Under the pieces are notes generated by a model. The model searched no databases and was not told where the DNA came from. It worked only from the letters and a program-made list of their open reading frames with translations. Made by a program: the position numbers and the translations under genes. Of a stretch of DNA of 64,000 nt, positions 15,874 through 25,963 are shown in pieces (within the stretch, counting starts at the first letter, position 1; each line of letters begins with the position of its first letter). The stretch is from Halobacterium sp. DL1 (lineage in GTDB: Archaea > Halobacteriota > Halobacteria > Halobacteriales > Halobacteriaceae): contig CP007060.1 in assembly GCA_000230955.3 (NCBI GenBank), positions 1,240,001-1,304,000 on the forward strand, written 5' to 3'.

Positions 15874-17751
15874 ATGGCCCAGCAACGGACCCTGCTCCGT
15901 CCGGTGACGCAGGCGATTCACCAGGCTGAGCATCTGAGCGACCTGCGTGAGCGCGTCTGTGAGGCGGCCGTCTCTGCGGGCTACGAGGCCGCGTGCTACT
16001 TCGAAGACGAAGCGCTACGCGCCGCGGCGGGTCCGAACGGGGCCCACCCTCCGGTCGACGACCTGTCACCGGAGTTCACGACTGTCGACGCCGACGGCTG
16101 GCAGTGGGCGCTCGTTCCTGTCGCGTACGGTGAAACCCAGTACGGCACGCTCGCGCTCGCTACTGTCGACCCAGTCGAGGACGAGACGCGCCGCGAACGT
16201 CTCGTGGGGGTAGGGGAGACAGTCGGGCACGGCATCGCGAACACTGAGGAGATGCAGGCCCGCCAGCGCATCGCGGGGGAACTCGAGACCGAACGCCGGC
16301 AGTTCGAGAAACTCCACAGCGTCGCGGCCCAGATGGTCGGCTGCGAGGACGTGGAGAGCATCTACCACCTCGCCATCGACGCCGCGGAGAACATCCTCGA
16401 CTTCGACATCTGTGGCATCGACGTCGTCGAGGGGGAGTACCTCGTGCCGAAGGCGCTTTCGACGGACATGGAGTCCTCGGACTCCCAGCGCATCCCCAAG
16501 GACGAGGGCGTCGCCGGGGAGACGTTCCAGGAGAGCAAACGAATCATCGTGGCGGACGTCGGCGACTACGCCGACGCCGACCCTGCGAACCCCGACTACC
16601 GGTCTATCCTGAGCGTCCCCATCGAGGGCGTCGGCGTGTTCCAGGCGGCCTCCGAACGCCGGGACGCGTTCTCGGAGCGGGACGCGGAACTCGCAGAACT
16701 GCTGATGGCCCACGTCGCCGAGACCCTCAAGCGCGTCCGCTCGGAGGAGGCGCTCCGGGAGAGCGAGGGGAAGTACCGGACGCTCGTCGAACAGAGCCAC
16801 GACGCGGTCGTCATCTTCCGCGACGGCAGCTACGAGTTCGTCAACAACCGCGCGACCGAACTGTTCGGCCGCGACGAGGCGGCGCTCACGAACGCAGACG
16901 GGTGGGTGCTCGTCCACCCCGACGACCGTGCCGACCTGCGGGCCATCAACGAGGAACTCGTCGCCGAGGTCGGCCGCCAGCGCACGTTCGAGGCGCGCAT
17001 CCGGCGACCGAGCGGCGACGTCAGGTACTGCGAGTTCAGCGTCACGAGCATCGACTACGACGGCGACGTGGCGTCGCTGGCCTCGATCCGCGACATCACC
17101 GAGCGAAAGGAGCACGAGCGGGAACTGGAGCGCCAGAACGAGCGCCTCGACGAGTTCGCGAGCGTCGTCAGCCACGACCTCCGGAGCCCGATCAACGTCG
17201 CGAAGGGGAGCGTCGACCTCACCCAGCAGACCGGCGACTCCGAACACCTCGACCGGGCGGCGGACGCGCTCGACCGGATGGAGGCGCTCGTCGAGGACAT
17301 CCTCGACCTGGCGCGACAGGGCCAGCTCGTCGACGAGACGGAGCCAGTGGACCTGGCGGACTTGGGCGCGGAGGCCTGGGAGTCCGTCGACGCGCCCGAG
17401 GCGGCGCTTGTGACAGAAGTGGACGCGACCGTCGCGGCGGACGCCGGCCGCCTCAGGGAACTGTTCGAGAACCTCTTCCGGAACGCTGTCGAACACGGCG
17501 GCGCGGACGTGACAGTCACGCTGACCGACTGTGAGGGTGGGTTCGCGGTCTCAGACGACGGTCCGGGGATTCCCGACGGCGCCCACGACGCGGTGTTCGA
17601 GCGGGGGTACACGTCCATCGAGGACGGGACGGGGTTCGGACTCGCCATCGTGCAGAACATCGCGGAGGCCCACGACTGGACCATCGAGGCGGTGCCGCCC
17701 GACGGGCCGGGAGCGCGCTTCGAGGTCACCGGCGTCACGTACGTCGAGTGA
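15874..17751 (+). CDS. Sensor histidine kinase with GAF, PAS, HisKA and HATPase domains
   Basis: A 625-residue soluble kinase without membrane segments. Domains in order: a degenerate N-terminal sensor region (1-130), a GAF domain (about 145-290, 'GVAGETFQESKRIIVADV'), and a PAS domain with PAC (about 300-412, 'SIRDITERKEHE'). HisKA follows with phospho-acceptor His434 in 'ASVVSHDLRSPIN', then HATPase with N-box 'NLFRNAVEHGG' (Asn533/Asn537), G1 'DDGPGIP' and G2 'GTGFGLAIV'. It senses a cytoplasmic signal and should phosphorylate the HalX regulator encoded directly upstream. The signal is unknown. Confidence 0.92.
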   Translation: MAQQRTLLRPVTQAIHQAEHLSDLRERVCEAAVSAGYEAACYFEDEALRAAAGPNGAHPPVDDLSPEFTTVDADGWQWALVPVAYGETQYGTLALATVDPVEDETRRERLVGVGETVGHGIANTEEMQARQRIAGELETERRQFEKLHSVAAQMVGCEDVESIYHLAIDAAENILDFDICGIDVVEGEYLVPKALSTDMESSDSQRIPKDEGVAGETFQESKRIIVADVGDYADADPANPDYRSILSVPIEGVGVFQAASERRDAFSERDAELAELLMAHVAETLKRVRSEEALRESEGKYRTLVEQSHDAVVIFRDGSYEFVNNRATELFGRDEAALTNADGWVLVHPDDRADLRAINEELVAEVGRQRTFEARIRRPSGDVRYCEFSVTSIDYDGDVASLASIRDITERKEHERELERQNERLDEFASVVSHDLRSPINVAKGSVDLTQQTGDSEHLDRAADALDRMEALVEDILDLARQGQLVDETEPVDLADLGAEAWESVDAPEAALVTEVDATVAADAGRLRELFENLFRNAVEHGGADVTVTLTDCEGGFAVSDDGPGIPDGAHDAVFERGYTSIEDGTGFGLAIVQNIAEAHDWTIEAVPPDGPGARFEVTGVTYVE

Positions 17752-17760
17752 CGGACCTGG

Positions 17761-18195
17761 CTACGATTCGTCGAGGGACTTTGCGATGTCCGCGAGCCCC
17801 TCGTTCGGCGGTTCGAACGCGTCGTAGGTGGCGGACTCGCCGGGCGCCCGGACGCCGTACTTGAATCCCGCTTCGACGACGTCGACGTGGACCGACCGCC
17901 CTGCTTCGAGGTGCTTCGCTTCGACCCACGCCGTGAGGTGGTTCTCCGCGCTCCCCGGGTCGCGTGCGAGCGACGGCGTGTCGTACGCGCCGCGGACCGC
18001 CGGTTCGCCACCCGGGTGACGCGCTAGCTGCGTGCGATACTCGGTGCCGTCGAGAACGAGTCGGACGACGTCGCCCGCAGGGAAGTCCTCGGCCGCGCTC
18101 GCGGGCAACTGGATCTCGTTGCGTCGCGTGCCGCCGGCGCGGGCGAGCGTGCCAGCGACTGTCGGCAGGCTGTCGTCGGTGACGCGGTCGGCCAT
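17761..18195 (-). CDS. Uncharacterised haloarchaeal protein
   Basis: A 144-residue soluble protein with a predicted beta-barrel-like core ('RNEIQLPASAAEDFPAGDVVRLVLDGTEYRTQLA', 'SVHVDVVEAGFKYGVRAPGE'), acidic overall. No catalytic motif or membrane segment. The pattern of short strands with a 'VxLxLDG' core resembles small nucleic-acid- or ligand-binding barrels, but this is only an impression. It is convergent with the kinase gene (9 bases between stops) and lies 39 bases downstream of a small membrane protein gene on the same strand, with which it may form an operon. Confidence 0.65.
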   Translation of the reverse strand: MADRVTDDSLPTVAGTLARAGGTRRNEIQLPASAAEDFPAGDVVRLVLDGTEYRTQLARHPGGEPAVRGAYDTPSLARDPGSAENHLTAWVEAKHLEAGRSVHVDVVEAGFKYGVRAPGESATYDAFEPPNEGLADIAKSLDES

Positions 18196-18233
18196 ACTCG
18201 GCCCGTCGCTGTCCGCGCGTAAAACCGGGTCGA

Positions 18234-18530
18234 TTAGCTGTACCCGTTGCGGTTCCGCTTGATCGCCTCGAACCCCTTGATGGCGCCGCCCATGATGGTG
18301 GTGAAGGCAGCGAAGATGATCGTGAACCAGAGGCCGATGGCGACGATTGACCTCGCGCTCGACCCCGAGACGAGCTGGAACGCCACCAGACCGGCGACGA
18401 ACGCGACGGTGTAGAACCCGGCAATCTTCAGCGCCAGTGGGTGTCGCTCGACGATGCGTTCGGCCCCGTCCGCCGCCTCACCGAAGTCCGAGTCCGAGAC
18501 GCTCTCGTACTCCGAGTTGTACCGGCTCAT
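18234..18530 (-). CDS. Small two-helix membrane protein
   Basis: A 98-residue protein. After a 30-residue acidic N-terminal segment (SEYESVSDSDFGEAADGAE) come two hydrophobic helices, about residues 33-56 (ALKIAGFYTVAFVAGLVAFQL) and 63-88, and a basic end (KRNRNGYS), suggesting a hairpin with both termini inside. No family recognised. It may be first in a two-gene unit with the uncharacterised protein gene at 17761. Confidence 0.65.
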   Translation of the reverse strand: MSRYNSEYESVSDSDFGEAADGAERIVERHPLALKIAGFYTVAFVAGLVAFQLVSGSSARSIVAIGLWFTIIFAAFTTIMGGAIKGFEAIKRNRNGYS

Positions 18531-18876
18531 GCCGTATCTGGACGTGTGGGGCGGACGACGGAAGGGGGTTGGGCCGAGTTTCGTGCGGGAACATCATTAC
18601 AAACTACAGACGAATCGGCTGCTGAAACGAGAGTAGAGAGACCGCCACGCTGAGGATGCGCTACGCGACGGTTTTCCGGAGCTCACAGCGCCGGAGTCTG
18701 GGCCGCGGCTAACTTTCTCGACACGCGTTCTCGTATCGTCATCGTTCACCGCTCGCTCCGTTCGGCCGCACGGATCACGCATCGCTTCGCTCCGCGCTTG
18801 CTCGTTCTGTGGTCTCACTCTGTTCGACCACACTCCTAGCGATTCGCTTTTCCCGGTCCCCCGCTAACCCCCGGAC
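18531..18876. other. Intergenic region with a hairpin; no gene seen
   Basis: 346 bases separate two divergent small membrane protein genes. No credible coding frame is seen. TGTGGTC (18808-18814) and GACCACA (18826-18832) form a perfect 7-bp stem with an 11-base loop, 44 bases before the ATG at 18877. Around 18750-18805 the sequence has the CTCGCT/CTCCGTTCG style of tract also found in the long hairpin element at 55.5 kb. Function unknown. Confidence 0.5.
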
Positions 18877-19110
18877 ATGGACGTCCCGACACCGGAGGAC
18901 CCCACTAACGGGAATCGCAAACAGGCGGCGCTCGCCATCCTCCCGTTCCTGCTGCTCGGGCTGGCGGACGTCGTCTTGCTCCTCTACTGGGGGCTGAATC
19001 CGCTGTGGGGGTTCGTCATCCTCCCGCCCATCCTCTTCATCAGCGTGCTCGGCTGGATCGCGTTCAAGTCCGGGTTCGTCCGCCACGAGGGCGTCACCGA
19101 CGTCGAGTGA
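18877..19110 (+). CDS. Small two-helix membrane protein
   Basis: A 77-residue protein with two strong hydrophobic helices, about residues 18-39 (LAILPFLLLGLADVVLLLYW) and 43-66 (PLWGFVILPPILFISVLGW), and a short polar C-terminus. No family recognised. It is convergent with the cyclase gene, with three bases between the stop codons. Confidence 0.65.
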   Translation: MDVPTPEDPTNGNRKQAALAILPFLLLGLADVVLLLYWGLNPLWGFVILPPILFISVLGWIAFKSGFVRHEGVTDVE

Positions 19111-19113
19111 CGG

Positions 19114-19749
19114 TCAGTCTGTGACGGCGACCGCCCGCAGTGGTGAGCCGTCCGCGTCGACTGGCAGCGGGTAGGCGTGGACCGTGACGCGCTCGGGGAG
19201 GGACGCCAGGTTCGCCAGATTCTCCAGAATCAGCTTGTCGTCGCCGAGCAGCACGTGGTGGGCCGGAAAGCCCGCTGGTTCGTCGCTGGCTGCGTTCTCG
19301 CTCGGCGTCGGGTCGACGCTGGGCGCGTCGACACCCACGTGACAGTGCTGGTCGGCGCACTGCTCGGCCGCTGCGGCCGTCAGGTAGGGGTGGTCGAAGT
19401 AGCGCTCGTCGCCCCACCGGTCCGCGAACCCGGTGTTAAAGACGAGCAGGTCGGCGTCCGCCTCGGGCACTCTGTCCGGGGTAATCGCTTCTCTCGCCCC
19501 GTATTCCGTGCAGTCCACGACCCGCGCGTCGAAGCGGAACGTCTCGACATCGTACTCCCCCATGGTCGCTCCGTCGTCCAGGAGGTGGGCCGGCGCGTCG
19601 ACGTGGGTCCCCGAGTGCGTGGTGCACGCGATCTCGGCCACCCGGTAGCCGTCCGCGGCCATGGTCGCGTGGGGAGTCACCGACACCTCGGGGTCGCCCG
19701 GGTACGGTAGCCCCGAACCGAGTTCGTGGGAGAGGTCGTGGAGTGGCAT
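19114..19749 (-). CDS. Cyclase family protein (kynurenine formamidase-like hydrolase)
   Basis: A 211-residue protein starting at ATG 19749 (MPLHDLSHELGSGLP); an earlier in-frame start is possible but adds only Arg-rich sequence. The metal-binding signature H-S-G-T-H-V-D-A-P-A-H is at about residues 46-56, typical of the cyclase/KynB family, with the following 'LLDDGATMGEY'. Members bind divalent metal ions and hydrolyse N-formylkynurenine or related amides, or isatin. No tryptophan-degradation genes adjoin it, so the substrate remains open. Confidence 0.88.
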   Translation of the reverse strand: MPLHDLSHELGSGLPYPGDPEVSVTPHATMAADGYRVAEIACTTHSGTHVDAPAHLLDDGATMGEYDVETFRFDARVVDCTEYGAREAITPDRVPEADADLLVFNTGFADRWGDERYFDHPYLTAAAAEQCADQHCHVGVDAPSVDPTPSENAASDEPAGFPAHHVLLGDDKLILENLANLASLPERVTVHAYPLPVDADGSPLRAVAVTD

Positions 19750-19849
19750 CAGCCTCAGTCGTCGCCGGCTACCACGCGGACCCGGGTAAAGCTTCCCGCG
19801 GACGGTAGGTAGTAGCAAGGATTAAGCACGACCTCTCGGTGTACGGGAC

Positions 19850-20152
19850 ATGGGAATCGTCGCCGCGGCGGCCTACGGTACGCTTGGCGCCGCGCTGCTC
19901 GCGGCGGGTCGCTCGCTGTACGTTGCCGAGTCGATGGACGCAGTGCCGCTGTACGACCCGGAGACGGCGACAGACCCTCGCGCGCTCGCTCGCGTCCTCG
20001 GCCTCGCGCTGGTGGCGTTCGCCATCGCCACCCTGGCGTTCGCCGGGTTCGAGGCTATCGACCGAACGACCGTCGTCGTGGCTGCAGGCTACGCCGTGGT
20101 TGTCCTCTCTATCGCGTTGCTCACCGCGTGGCGGACCCGGAAGTACGAGTAG
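19850..20152 (+). CDS. Small three-helix membrane protein
   Basis: A 100-residue membrane protein with three hydrophobic helices (about 2-20, 46-65 and 72-91) and a short loop 'AESMDAVPLYDPETATDPRA' between helices 1 and 2. The C-terminus is basic (WRTRKYE). The pattern is seen in several haloarchaeal proteins without known function. The stop codon directly abuts the stop of the convergent amidohydrolase gene. Confidence 0.65.
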   Translation: MGIVAAAAYGTLGAALLAAGRSLYVAESMDAVPLYDPETATDPRALARVLGLALVAFAIATLAFAGFEAIDRTTVVVAAGYAVVVLSIALLTAWRTRKYE

Positions 20153-21373
20153 TCATACGGGGACGCGCCGCCCGTCGACGTACGTCCGGTGGACGTCGCG
20201 CACGGCGGCGATGTCCATCAGCGGGTCGCCGTCGAGCACCGCGAAGTCCGCGCGGTTGCCCGCCGCCAGCGTGCCGACGTCCTCGCGCGGGAGCGTCCGA
20301 GCTGCGACCCGCGTGCCGGCCTGCAGCGCCTCCATCTCGCTCATCCCGACTTTCTCCACGAGCAGTTCCATCTCCAGGGCGTTATCGCCGTGAGGGACCA
20401 GTTCAGGCCCCATGAAATCCGTCCCCGTCGCGATGGGGACGCCCGCGTCGTAGGCGCGCTGGACCGACTCGAGGTGTGCCTCGCGGGCCTCCCGCGACTT
20501 GCGCAGTCCCCACTCCGGGACGCCGAACTCCTCGCCGTTCTCCGTGATGCGGTGCATGATGGAGAGCGTCGGAACGAACGTGGCGTCCCGCGCTTCGAGC
20601 AGTTCGACGCAGTCCTCGTCGAGGTAGAAGCCGTGCTCGATGGTCGAGACGCCGTTCTCGAGGGCCGCGAGGATGCCATCCGTGCCCTGCGCGTGAGCCG
20701 CCACGTCGATGCCGACCCGGTCGGCCTCCCGGGTCATCGCGCGAATCTCCTCGTCCGTGAACTGCCTGACGTCCGGCGTGTCGCGCTCGCTCAGGACGCC
20801 GCCGGTGGTCATGACCTTCAGGCAGTCGACGCCGTCCCGGATGCGCTTGCGCGCCTCGAGGCGGCAGTCGTCGGCCCCGTCCGCGAGCGTCGACAGCGGT
20901 GTGCCGTCCTCTACCCGCTCGTATGCCGCGCCGTGGACGTCCCCGTGGCCGCCGGTCTGGGAGATGGCCTGACCGCTCGTGAACACGCGCGGCCCCGGTA
21001 CCTCGCCCGCGGCGACGGCCGCCCGAAGACCGAGGCCGACGGAACTCCCCAGGTCGCGGACGCTCGTGTAGCCGGCGCCGGCCAGCGCCCGAAGGTCCGC
21101 CGTCGCGCGCGCCGCCGACAGGGACCCTGGGACGGCCATCCACTGCTCGATGTCCATCGAGCGGGCGCCCTGCAGGTGAACGTGCGCGTCGACGAATCCC
21201 GGGACGATGGTGCGCCCGGGGAACTCCACGTGCTCCGCGTCGTCGGGTACGTTCACGTCCTCCTGGTCGCCGACGGTCTCGATGGCGCCGTCGTCGTCCA
21301 CGACCAGGCGCCCGTCCGCGATGCTGTCCTCACGCCTGCCGTCGACGAGTCGTGCCGCGTCGAACACTCGCAT
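20153..21373 (-). CDS. Amidohydrolase family metallo-enzyme (prolidase/imidazolonepropionase-like)
   Basis: A 406-residue enzyme with the full amidohydrolase pattern: metal ligands 'VDAHVHL', candidate bridging Lys in 'DCLKVMTTGGV', His in 'VAAHAQG', His in 'STIEHGFYL', and catalytic Asp in 'ATGTDFMGP'. N- and C-terminal strands form the composite beta-sandwich ('LAAGNRADFAVLDGDPL'). This subgroup includes Xaa-Pro dipeptidases and aryldialkyl-type hydrolases. The substrate is uncertain; peptidase-like activity on proline dipeptides is a reasonable guess. 37 bases separate it from the DICT gene downstream on the other side, both on the minus strand. Confidence 0.87.
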   Translation of the reverse strand: MRVFDAARLVDGRREDSIADGRLVVDDDGAIETVGDQEDVNVPDDAEHVEFPGRTIVPGFVDAHVHLQGARSMDIEQWMAVPGSLSAARATADLRALAGAGYTSVRDLGSSVGLGLRAAVAAGEVPGPRVFTSGQAISQTGGHGDVHGAAYERVEDGTPLSTLADGADDCRLEARKRIRDGVDCLKVMTTGGVLSERDTPDVRQFTDEEIRAMTREADRVGIDVAAHAQGTDGILAALENGVSTIEHGFYLDEDCVELLEARDATFVPTLSIMHRITENGEEFGVPEWGLRKSREAREAHLESVQRAYDAGVPIATGTDFMGPELVPHGDNALEMELLVEKVGMSEMEALQAGTRVAARTLPREDVGTLAAGNRADFAVLDGDPLMDIAAVRDVHRTYVDGRRVPV

Positions 21374-21410
21374 GCCTCGGCGTTCGCGCGCCGCGAGGAA
21401 AGCGTTGCCC

Positions 21411-22118
21411 TCAGGCCGACTGCTGGAGCGCGTCGAGAGCCTGGATGGTTTCCTCGACCAGCCCGGGGTCGTACGTCCAGATACCGTAGTAGCCGCCCTC
21501 GTGGCGCTCCTCGGCGAGCAGCGCGGAAGACTGCTGCTCGTCGCTGCCGCCGTCGAACACCACGAACCACGTGGTCGCTATCTCCAGGCTCTCCTCAGGG
21601 TGGACGGTGACGCCGGAGGGCACCGCCACCTCGACGTCTGGCGTGCCGTAGACGTGGACGTCGGTGTTCCCCTTCGCCAGGTCCGCGTACGTCTCTCGCT
21701 GCGGCTGGAACTTCGAGAGCCGCTGGAACCCCGCGTAGAGGCGTCCCTCGCTGGCGCGCCACGCGCGGTCCTCTATCTCGCGGGACGCCTGCACCATCTG
21801 GTGGTGGCTGTACGACGTGAACGTCGTGCGGTCGAGGTGCTCCAGCAGCGGACTGTAGGAGACGTCCTCGCCCACGGTCCGAACGCTCCCGTCGGTGAGT
21901 TCGCGGAGCGCCTCGATGCTGACGGCGGTGAGATACTCCTCGCCCTCCGAGAGCACCGCGTACTCCGGCCGCTCGGCCGCGTCCGCCTCCTCCACGACGA
22001 CGTTCTGGGACGCGAAGTACACCCGGAGGTCCGGGACGATGGCCGTCTCGGGGTCCGTGTAGACGGTGAGCGTCTTCTCGCGCTCCCGGACCTGGTCGAT
22101 GACGCCGCGGAGGCTCAT
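21411..22118 (-). CDS. DICT sensory domain protein
   Basis: A 235-residue soluble protein starting at ATG 22118 (MSLRGVIDQVREREKTLTVY). The beginning and the 'ASREIEDRAWRASEGRLYAGFQRLS' stretch in the middle match the DICT domain, a sensor module first defined in diguanylate cyclases and two-component proteins and frequent as a stand-alone protein in haloarchaea. The ligand is unknown. It ends 37 bases before the start of the amidohydrolase gene, so the two could be co-transcribed. Confidence 0.8.
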   Translation of the reverse strand: MSLRGVIDQVREREKTLTVYTDPETAIVPDLRVYFASQNVVVEEADAAERPEYAVLSEGEEYLTAVSIEALRELTDGSVRTVGEDVSYSPLLEHLDRTTFTSYSHHQMVQASREIEDRAWRASEGRLYAGFQRLSKFQPQRETYADLAKGNTDVHVYGTPDVEVAVPSGVTVHPEESLEIATTWFVVFDGGSDEQQSSALLAEERHEGGYYGIWTYDPGLVEETIQALDALQQSA

Positions 22119-22226
22119 TGTCGGGCCTTTCCCTGCAGGGTACAAATGCGTTGTTGCCGCCGCGAGAGCCTCCGCGTTCGCCGCGCTCCCCCGACATTTA
22201 TGGTCGGGGACTGAGCGCCGTGGGAC

Positions 22227-22673
22227 ATGGACCGAGCGATTGCAGTGGTCGAAGCCAGCGACTCCGCGAAAGCCCTCGTCCGCGAAGCCGGCGAACTCGC
22301 GGCGGGCGTGGACGCTGAGCTCGTCCTCCTCCACGTCACCACCGACGACGAGTACTCCGAGCGCCGCGAAGCGATGGCGAGCATCCCCGACCTGGACGTC
22401 AACTACACACTCGACGAGGCCGTCGACGGCGCCCAGAAGTTCGCGCGGGACGTCGGACGAGACGTGCTTGCGGACGTCGACATCGACGCCGAGTCCGTCG
22501 GCCGCATCGGCGAGAAGGGCGACGAGGTGCTGGCCCTCGCCGACGAGCGCGACGCCGACCACATTTTCGTCGCGGGCCGGAAGCGCTCGCCCACCGGGAA
22601 GGCGATCTTCGGCGACGTGACCCAGCGCATCATCCTCGAGTTCGACGGCGCCGTCACCGTCGTCACGACGTAG
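22227..22673 (+). CDS. Universal stress protein (UspA family)
   Basis: A 148-residue alpha/beta protein of the Usp fold: N-terminal strand 'RAIAVVEASDSAKALV', a second strand 'ELVLLHVTTDDEYSE', 'ADHIFVAGRKRSPTGKAIFGDVTQRIILEFDGAVTVV' at the C-terminus. The ATP-binding G-x2-G-x9-G-S/T pattern is only partly kept (GRKRSPTGKAIFGDV). Usp proteins bind nucleotides and respond to stress. It is convergent with the SpoVR operon and has its own promoter. Confidence 0.88.
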   Translation: MDRAIAVVEASDSAKALVREAGELAAGVDAELVLLHVTTDDEYSERREAMASIPDLDVNYTLDEAVDGAQKFARDVGRDVLADVDIDAESVGRIGEKGDEVLALADERDADHIFVAGRKRSPTGKAIFGDVTQRIILEFDGAVTVVTT

Positions 22674-22701
22674 CGCTCCGGCCCCGGAGCCGCCCCCGCT
22701 T

Positions 22702-24678
22702 TTACAGCCAGTCGTCGGGCTTCGTGTCGTAGTCGAGTTCGTCGGCCGCGAGGTGTTCGACCTCGGCCCACGACAGTTCGTTGACGGCGAGTTCCTCGCC
22801 GTCGTAGCGGAGTTCGACCCCGACCTCCTCCGGTTCGGGTTCGCGGTCGTTGCGCCGGGCGCGCTTGCGCTCGTTCTCCGGGATGCGCTTGGTGATGGTG
22901 TGGAGGACGACCGGCCGCCCCCACAGTTCGAAGACGCGTTCGAGCGTCGCCTCGGCGTTCTTCCGGTCGAGCATCACGCCGTTGTACTCGTGGCAGAGCA
23001 GCAGTTCGCCGCGGTTCTCGTGGTTCGCGTCGTAGACGCCGATGGTCGGCTTCCCGAGGTTCGTGAACCGCAACAGCAGCTTCTTCTTGACGTCCTCGGC
23101 GTCCGTGCTGCTGGCGCGGTAGTCGCCGCGGGTCTGGCTGTACTCGTAGGCGAAGTAGTCGTTCGCGTCGACGAACTCCTGGGTGAGGAACTCGTCGATG
23201 AACGTCACGTCGTTGTTGCTCTCGCGGACCTCGAGCAGCTTCCGCCAGCCGACTGTGAAGTCGACGCCGTCGAGTGCGTCCTCGACGGACGCGTAGCGCT
23301 CGTCCTCGAAGAGGTAGCGGCTGGTGGACTCCAGTTCGCTCCGGGTCACGCGCCGCAGGAACCCGCGGAACTGGGGTTTCGTCAGCGAGTAGTGCCGGTG
23401 CGCCAGCCCCTCGAAGGTGAACAGCTTCCAGGGGTAGCGGTCGACGTCGATGTCGCCCTCGCGCGCCGCGGCGAGCGCCTCGCTGTCGACGTACTCCGCG
23501 GGGAGGTCCGCGACGTCGTCGAGTGTCTCGCTGGTCACCGAGTCGAGGGCCTCCGGGGGCGCGAGTCGCTCGGCGACCCGCTCGAAGTCCACGGCGTCGT
23601 GGAAGTTCCGCCACGTGATGCCGTCCACGCGGAGCAGTCGTTCGAGCACCTCCCGCCGGTTCGCGCGGTTCTCGACGTACTCCCAGAGCTCCTTGCCCAG
23701 CTTGTACGGGTTGAATCCGGGGCTGTTCAGCACCCGGGCCTGGTGGTCCGCGTAGTCGAGGAACTCCTCCGTGCCCGCGAACGCCTCCTCGCCCATCATC
23801 AGCGACTCCCAGTAGGCCGCCCACCCCTCGTTCATCACCTTCGTCGTGCGCTGGGGCGCGAAGTAGTAGGCCTCCCGGCGGAGCATCTCGATGACCTCCC
23901 GCTGCCAGTCCTCGAACTCCACGGCCTTCTCGGCGTCCTCGTCGTAGGCCTCACCGTGTTCGCGGAGGAACGCGAGCAGGTCGTACTCGGGTTCCGGCGG
24001 GAACTGCACGTCGTCGACGTCGGCGTCGAGGCCCTCCAGCCACTCGTCGTCGAACACCTCGGCGCGCACCTCGTCGCTGACGCCCAGCGCCTCCAGCGTC
24101 TCGTCGACGGCCTCCGGGTCGCCGTCGGCGCTCTTCCGGTCGAACGCCCGCCGGTACTCGATGTTGTCCTCCAGCGTGAGCACCGTGTCGATGAACCGCT
24201 CGACGGCCTCCCGGTCGACCTCCGGGTCCGACAGCACCTCCTCGATGCGCTTGGCGTGGCGTTCGAGCATCGCCGCGGCGTTCGGCCCCTCGTCGCTCCC
24301 GAACAGGCCGAACCACCGGTTGTTCGCGAAGAAGTCCGCGTGGGCCTCGACGTGCGTGATGACCGCCTTCTGGTCGGCCATCGAGTTCGACTGCTGGAGG
24401 AACGCGTTCGACGGGTTGTCGTTGTTCACGATCTCGAAGGCCTTCCCGCCGAGGAACTGGCGCTGCTTGCGCTGCTTCTCGTACTTCATCCCCCACCGCC
24501 AGTGCGGGTACCGCGTCTGGAACCCGTCGTAGGCGATGAGTTCGTTCATCTCGTCGTGGTCGACAATCCAGTAGTGGACGTCGTACGGTTCCAGGCCGAG
24601 TTTCTCGGCGAGCGCGGTCGCCTCCCGCGTCGGTTCTGTCAGTTCCTCGGCCGTCTGTCGTTTCTCTCTGTCAATCAT
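22702..24678 (-). CDS. spoVR: SpoVR family protein
   Basis: A 658-residue soluble protein, longer than bacterial SpoVR/YcgB (about 470-510). It shows the family's long alpha-rich N-terminal part with '[35 protein letters not shown]', '[18 protein letters not shown]', '[17 protein letters not shown]', and C-terminal '[17 protein letters not shown]'. SpoVR is needed for spore cortex formation in Bacillus and is stress-induced in enterobacteria; the molecular role is unknown. It is the last gene of the PrkA operon and overlaps the DUF444 gene by 8 bases. Acidic insertions around residues 150-220 account for part of the extra length. Confidence 0.92.
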   Translation of the reverse strand: MIDREKRQTAEELTEPTREATALAEKLGLEPYDVHYWIVDHDEMNELIAYDGFQTRYPHWRWGMKYEKQRKQRQFLGGKAFEIVNNDNPSNAFLQQSNSMADQKAVITHVEAHADFFANNRWFGLFGSDEGPNAAAMLERHAKRIEEVLSDPEVDREAVERFIDTVLTLEDNIEYRRAFDRKSADGDPEAVDETLEALGVSDEVRAEVFDDEWLEGLDADVDDVQFPPEPEYDLLAFLREHGEAYDEDAEKAVEFEDWQREVIEMLRREAYYFAPQRTTKVMNEGWAAYWESLMMGEEAFAGTEEFLDYADHQARVLNSPGFNPYKLGKELWEYVENRANRREVLERLLRVDGITWRNFHDAVDFERVAERLAPPEALDSVTSETLDDVADLPAEYVDSEALAAAREGDIDVDRYPWKLFTFEGLAHRHYSLTKPQFRGFLRRVTRSELESTSRYLFEDERYASVEDALDGVDFTVGWRKLLEVRESNNDVTFIDEFLTQEFVDANDYFAYEYSQTRGDYRASSTDAEDVKKKLLLRFTNLGKPTIGVYDANHENRGELLLCHEYNGVMLDRKNAEATLERVFELWGRPVVLHTITKRIPENERKRARRNDREPEPEEVGVELRYDGEELAVNELSWAEVEHLAADELDYDTKPDDWL

Positions 24679-25963
24679 CGTTCTCGGTGCTGAGGATGGT
24701 CTCGATGGCGTCGAGGACGTCCGACTCGTCGCGCACGGTGGTGACCGCGACGCCGTCCTCCTCGTCGAACGCCTCGCGGAGGTCGGCGGCGTGGGTCCCC
24801 GTCCGCACGCCGTCGTTCGGTTGCGTCTCGACGTACGCGTGGAGGTTCGCGTCGATGCTCCGCATCAGCGGCACGACCTTCTCCGTGGTGTCGTTGCCGC
24901 TGTTCTCGCCGTCGCCCGCCGCGAACACGTAGCGGTTCCACTCGTGGAACGGGTAGTCCTCCAGCACGTCCTCTGCGAGTTCGTACGCGCTGGAGATACG
25001 GGTGCCGCCGCCCGACCGGATGCCGAAGAAGTCGGTCCGCTCGACGACCCAGGCGTCGGCGTCGTGGGCGATGTAGACGAACTCCGCGCGGTCGTACTTC
25101 CCCGTGAGATACCAGTCGAGGGGCGTGAACGTGCGCTCGACGAGTTCTCGCTTGGCGTTGCGCATCGACCCGGAGACGTCCCGGATGTTCACCACGACGA
25201 CGTTGCGCTCGCGCTCCTCGACGATTTCGGGGTGGCGGAAGCGCTCGTCCTCGCGGCGCAGCGGCACCTTCCCGACGCCCTCTCGCTTGAGGCGCGTGTG
25301 GGTCTGCTCTCGCTCGACCTCGCTGGTCATCTCCTCGATGGAGGTCCAGCGCTCGCGCTCGTCGAGGTCGCGGTCGCGCTCGTCGAGCCACGCCTTCGAG
25401 ACCGGGATGTTCTGCTCTCTCGCCCACTCGAAGACCTCGCCTGGCCCCCAGCCCTCGACGCGCAGCGCCTCGCCGAGGTAGTTCTCGTCGAAGTCCATCG
25501 CGACCTTCCGCTTGAGGCCCTGCTTGTAGAGGTGGGCGAAATCCAGGGTGCCTCTCGGGCCGCGCCGCGCGGTGTCGTTGAACGCGCCCTCGGTCTCCGC
25601 GACGACGCGCTTGCCCTTCGGTTCGAGGTCGAGGCCGAGTCGCTCGTCGAGTTCCGCGGCGAACTCCTCGGGGTCCATCTCGTAGTACTCGTGGTCCGCC
25701 GAGTCCTCGCCAGCCTCGCCGTCCTCGCCCTCGCCTTCCTGGGGTTTCCCGACCTGGTCGCCGGGTTCCGCGTCGCCCTGCCCGACGCCGCCCATGTCCA
25801 GCTGGTCGTACTGGAACTCCGGGAGGTCGACGAGCTTGATGGGCACCCGCACCGAGTCGGAGTCACTCCCCGTGAGGTCGCCGTACTGGATGAATTCGGC
25901 GAGGTCCTGGCGGCGCTGTTCGCCGACCTCGCGGAACCGCTCGCGGTCGTCTCTCAGGCCCAT
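24671..25963 (-). CDS. YeaH/YhbH family protein (DUF444) with von Willebrand A-like domain
   Basis: A 430-residue protein starting at ATG 25963 ([18 protein letters not shown]), which is the family's normal beginning. An acidic, Gly/Glu-rich linker (about residues 65-95) leads to a middle region with '[21 protein letters not shown]'. A vWA-like domain follows with the MIDAS motif D-V-S-G-S in '[14 protein letters not shown]', and '[18 protein letters not shown]'. In Escherichia coli yeaH lies beside the PrkA-type kinase gene yeaG and acts with it in stress responses. Here it overlaps both neighbours, so it is part of the same complex or pathway. Confidence 0.92.
   Translation of the reverse strand: MGLRDDRERFREVGEQRRQDLAEFIQYGDLTGSDSDSVRVPIKLVDLPEFQYDQLDMGGVGQGDAEPGDQVGKPQEGEGEDGEAGEDSADHEYYEMDPEEFAAELDERLGLDLEPKGKRVVAETEGAFNDTARRGPRGTLDFAHLYKQGLKRKVAMDFDENYLGEALRVEGWGPGEVFEWAREQNIPVSKAWLDERDRDLDERERWTSIEEMTSEVEREQTHTRLKREGVGKVPLRREDERFRHPEIVEERERNVVVVNIRDVSGSMRNAKRELVERTFTPLDWYLTGKYDRAEFVYIAHDADAWVVERTDFFGIRSGGGTRISSAYELAEDVLEDYPFHEWNRYVFAAGDGENSGNDTTEKVVPLMRSIDANLHAYVETQPNDGVRTGTHAADLREAFDEEDGVAVTTVRDESDVLDAIETILSTENDD

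Noticed and set aside
18597-18833. Minus-strand 78-codon frame in the intergenic region
   Set aside because: Composition is Arg/Ser-rich with no domain, and it crosses the hairpin at 18808-18832. It looks non-coding.
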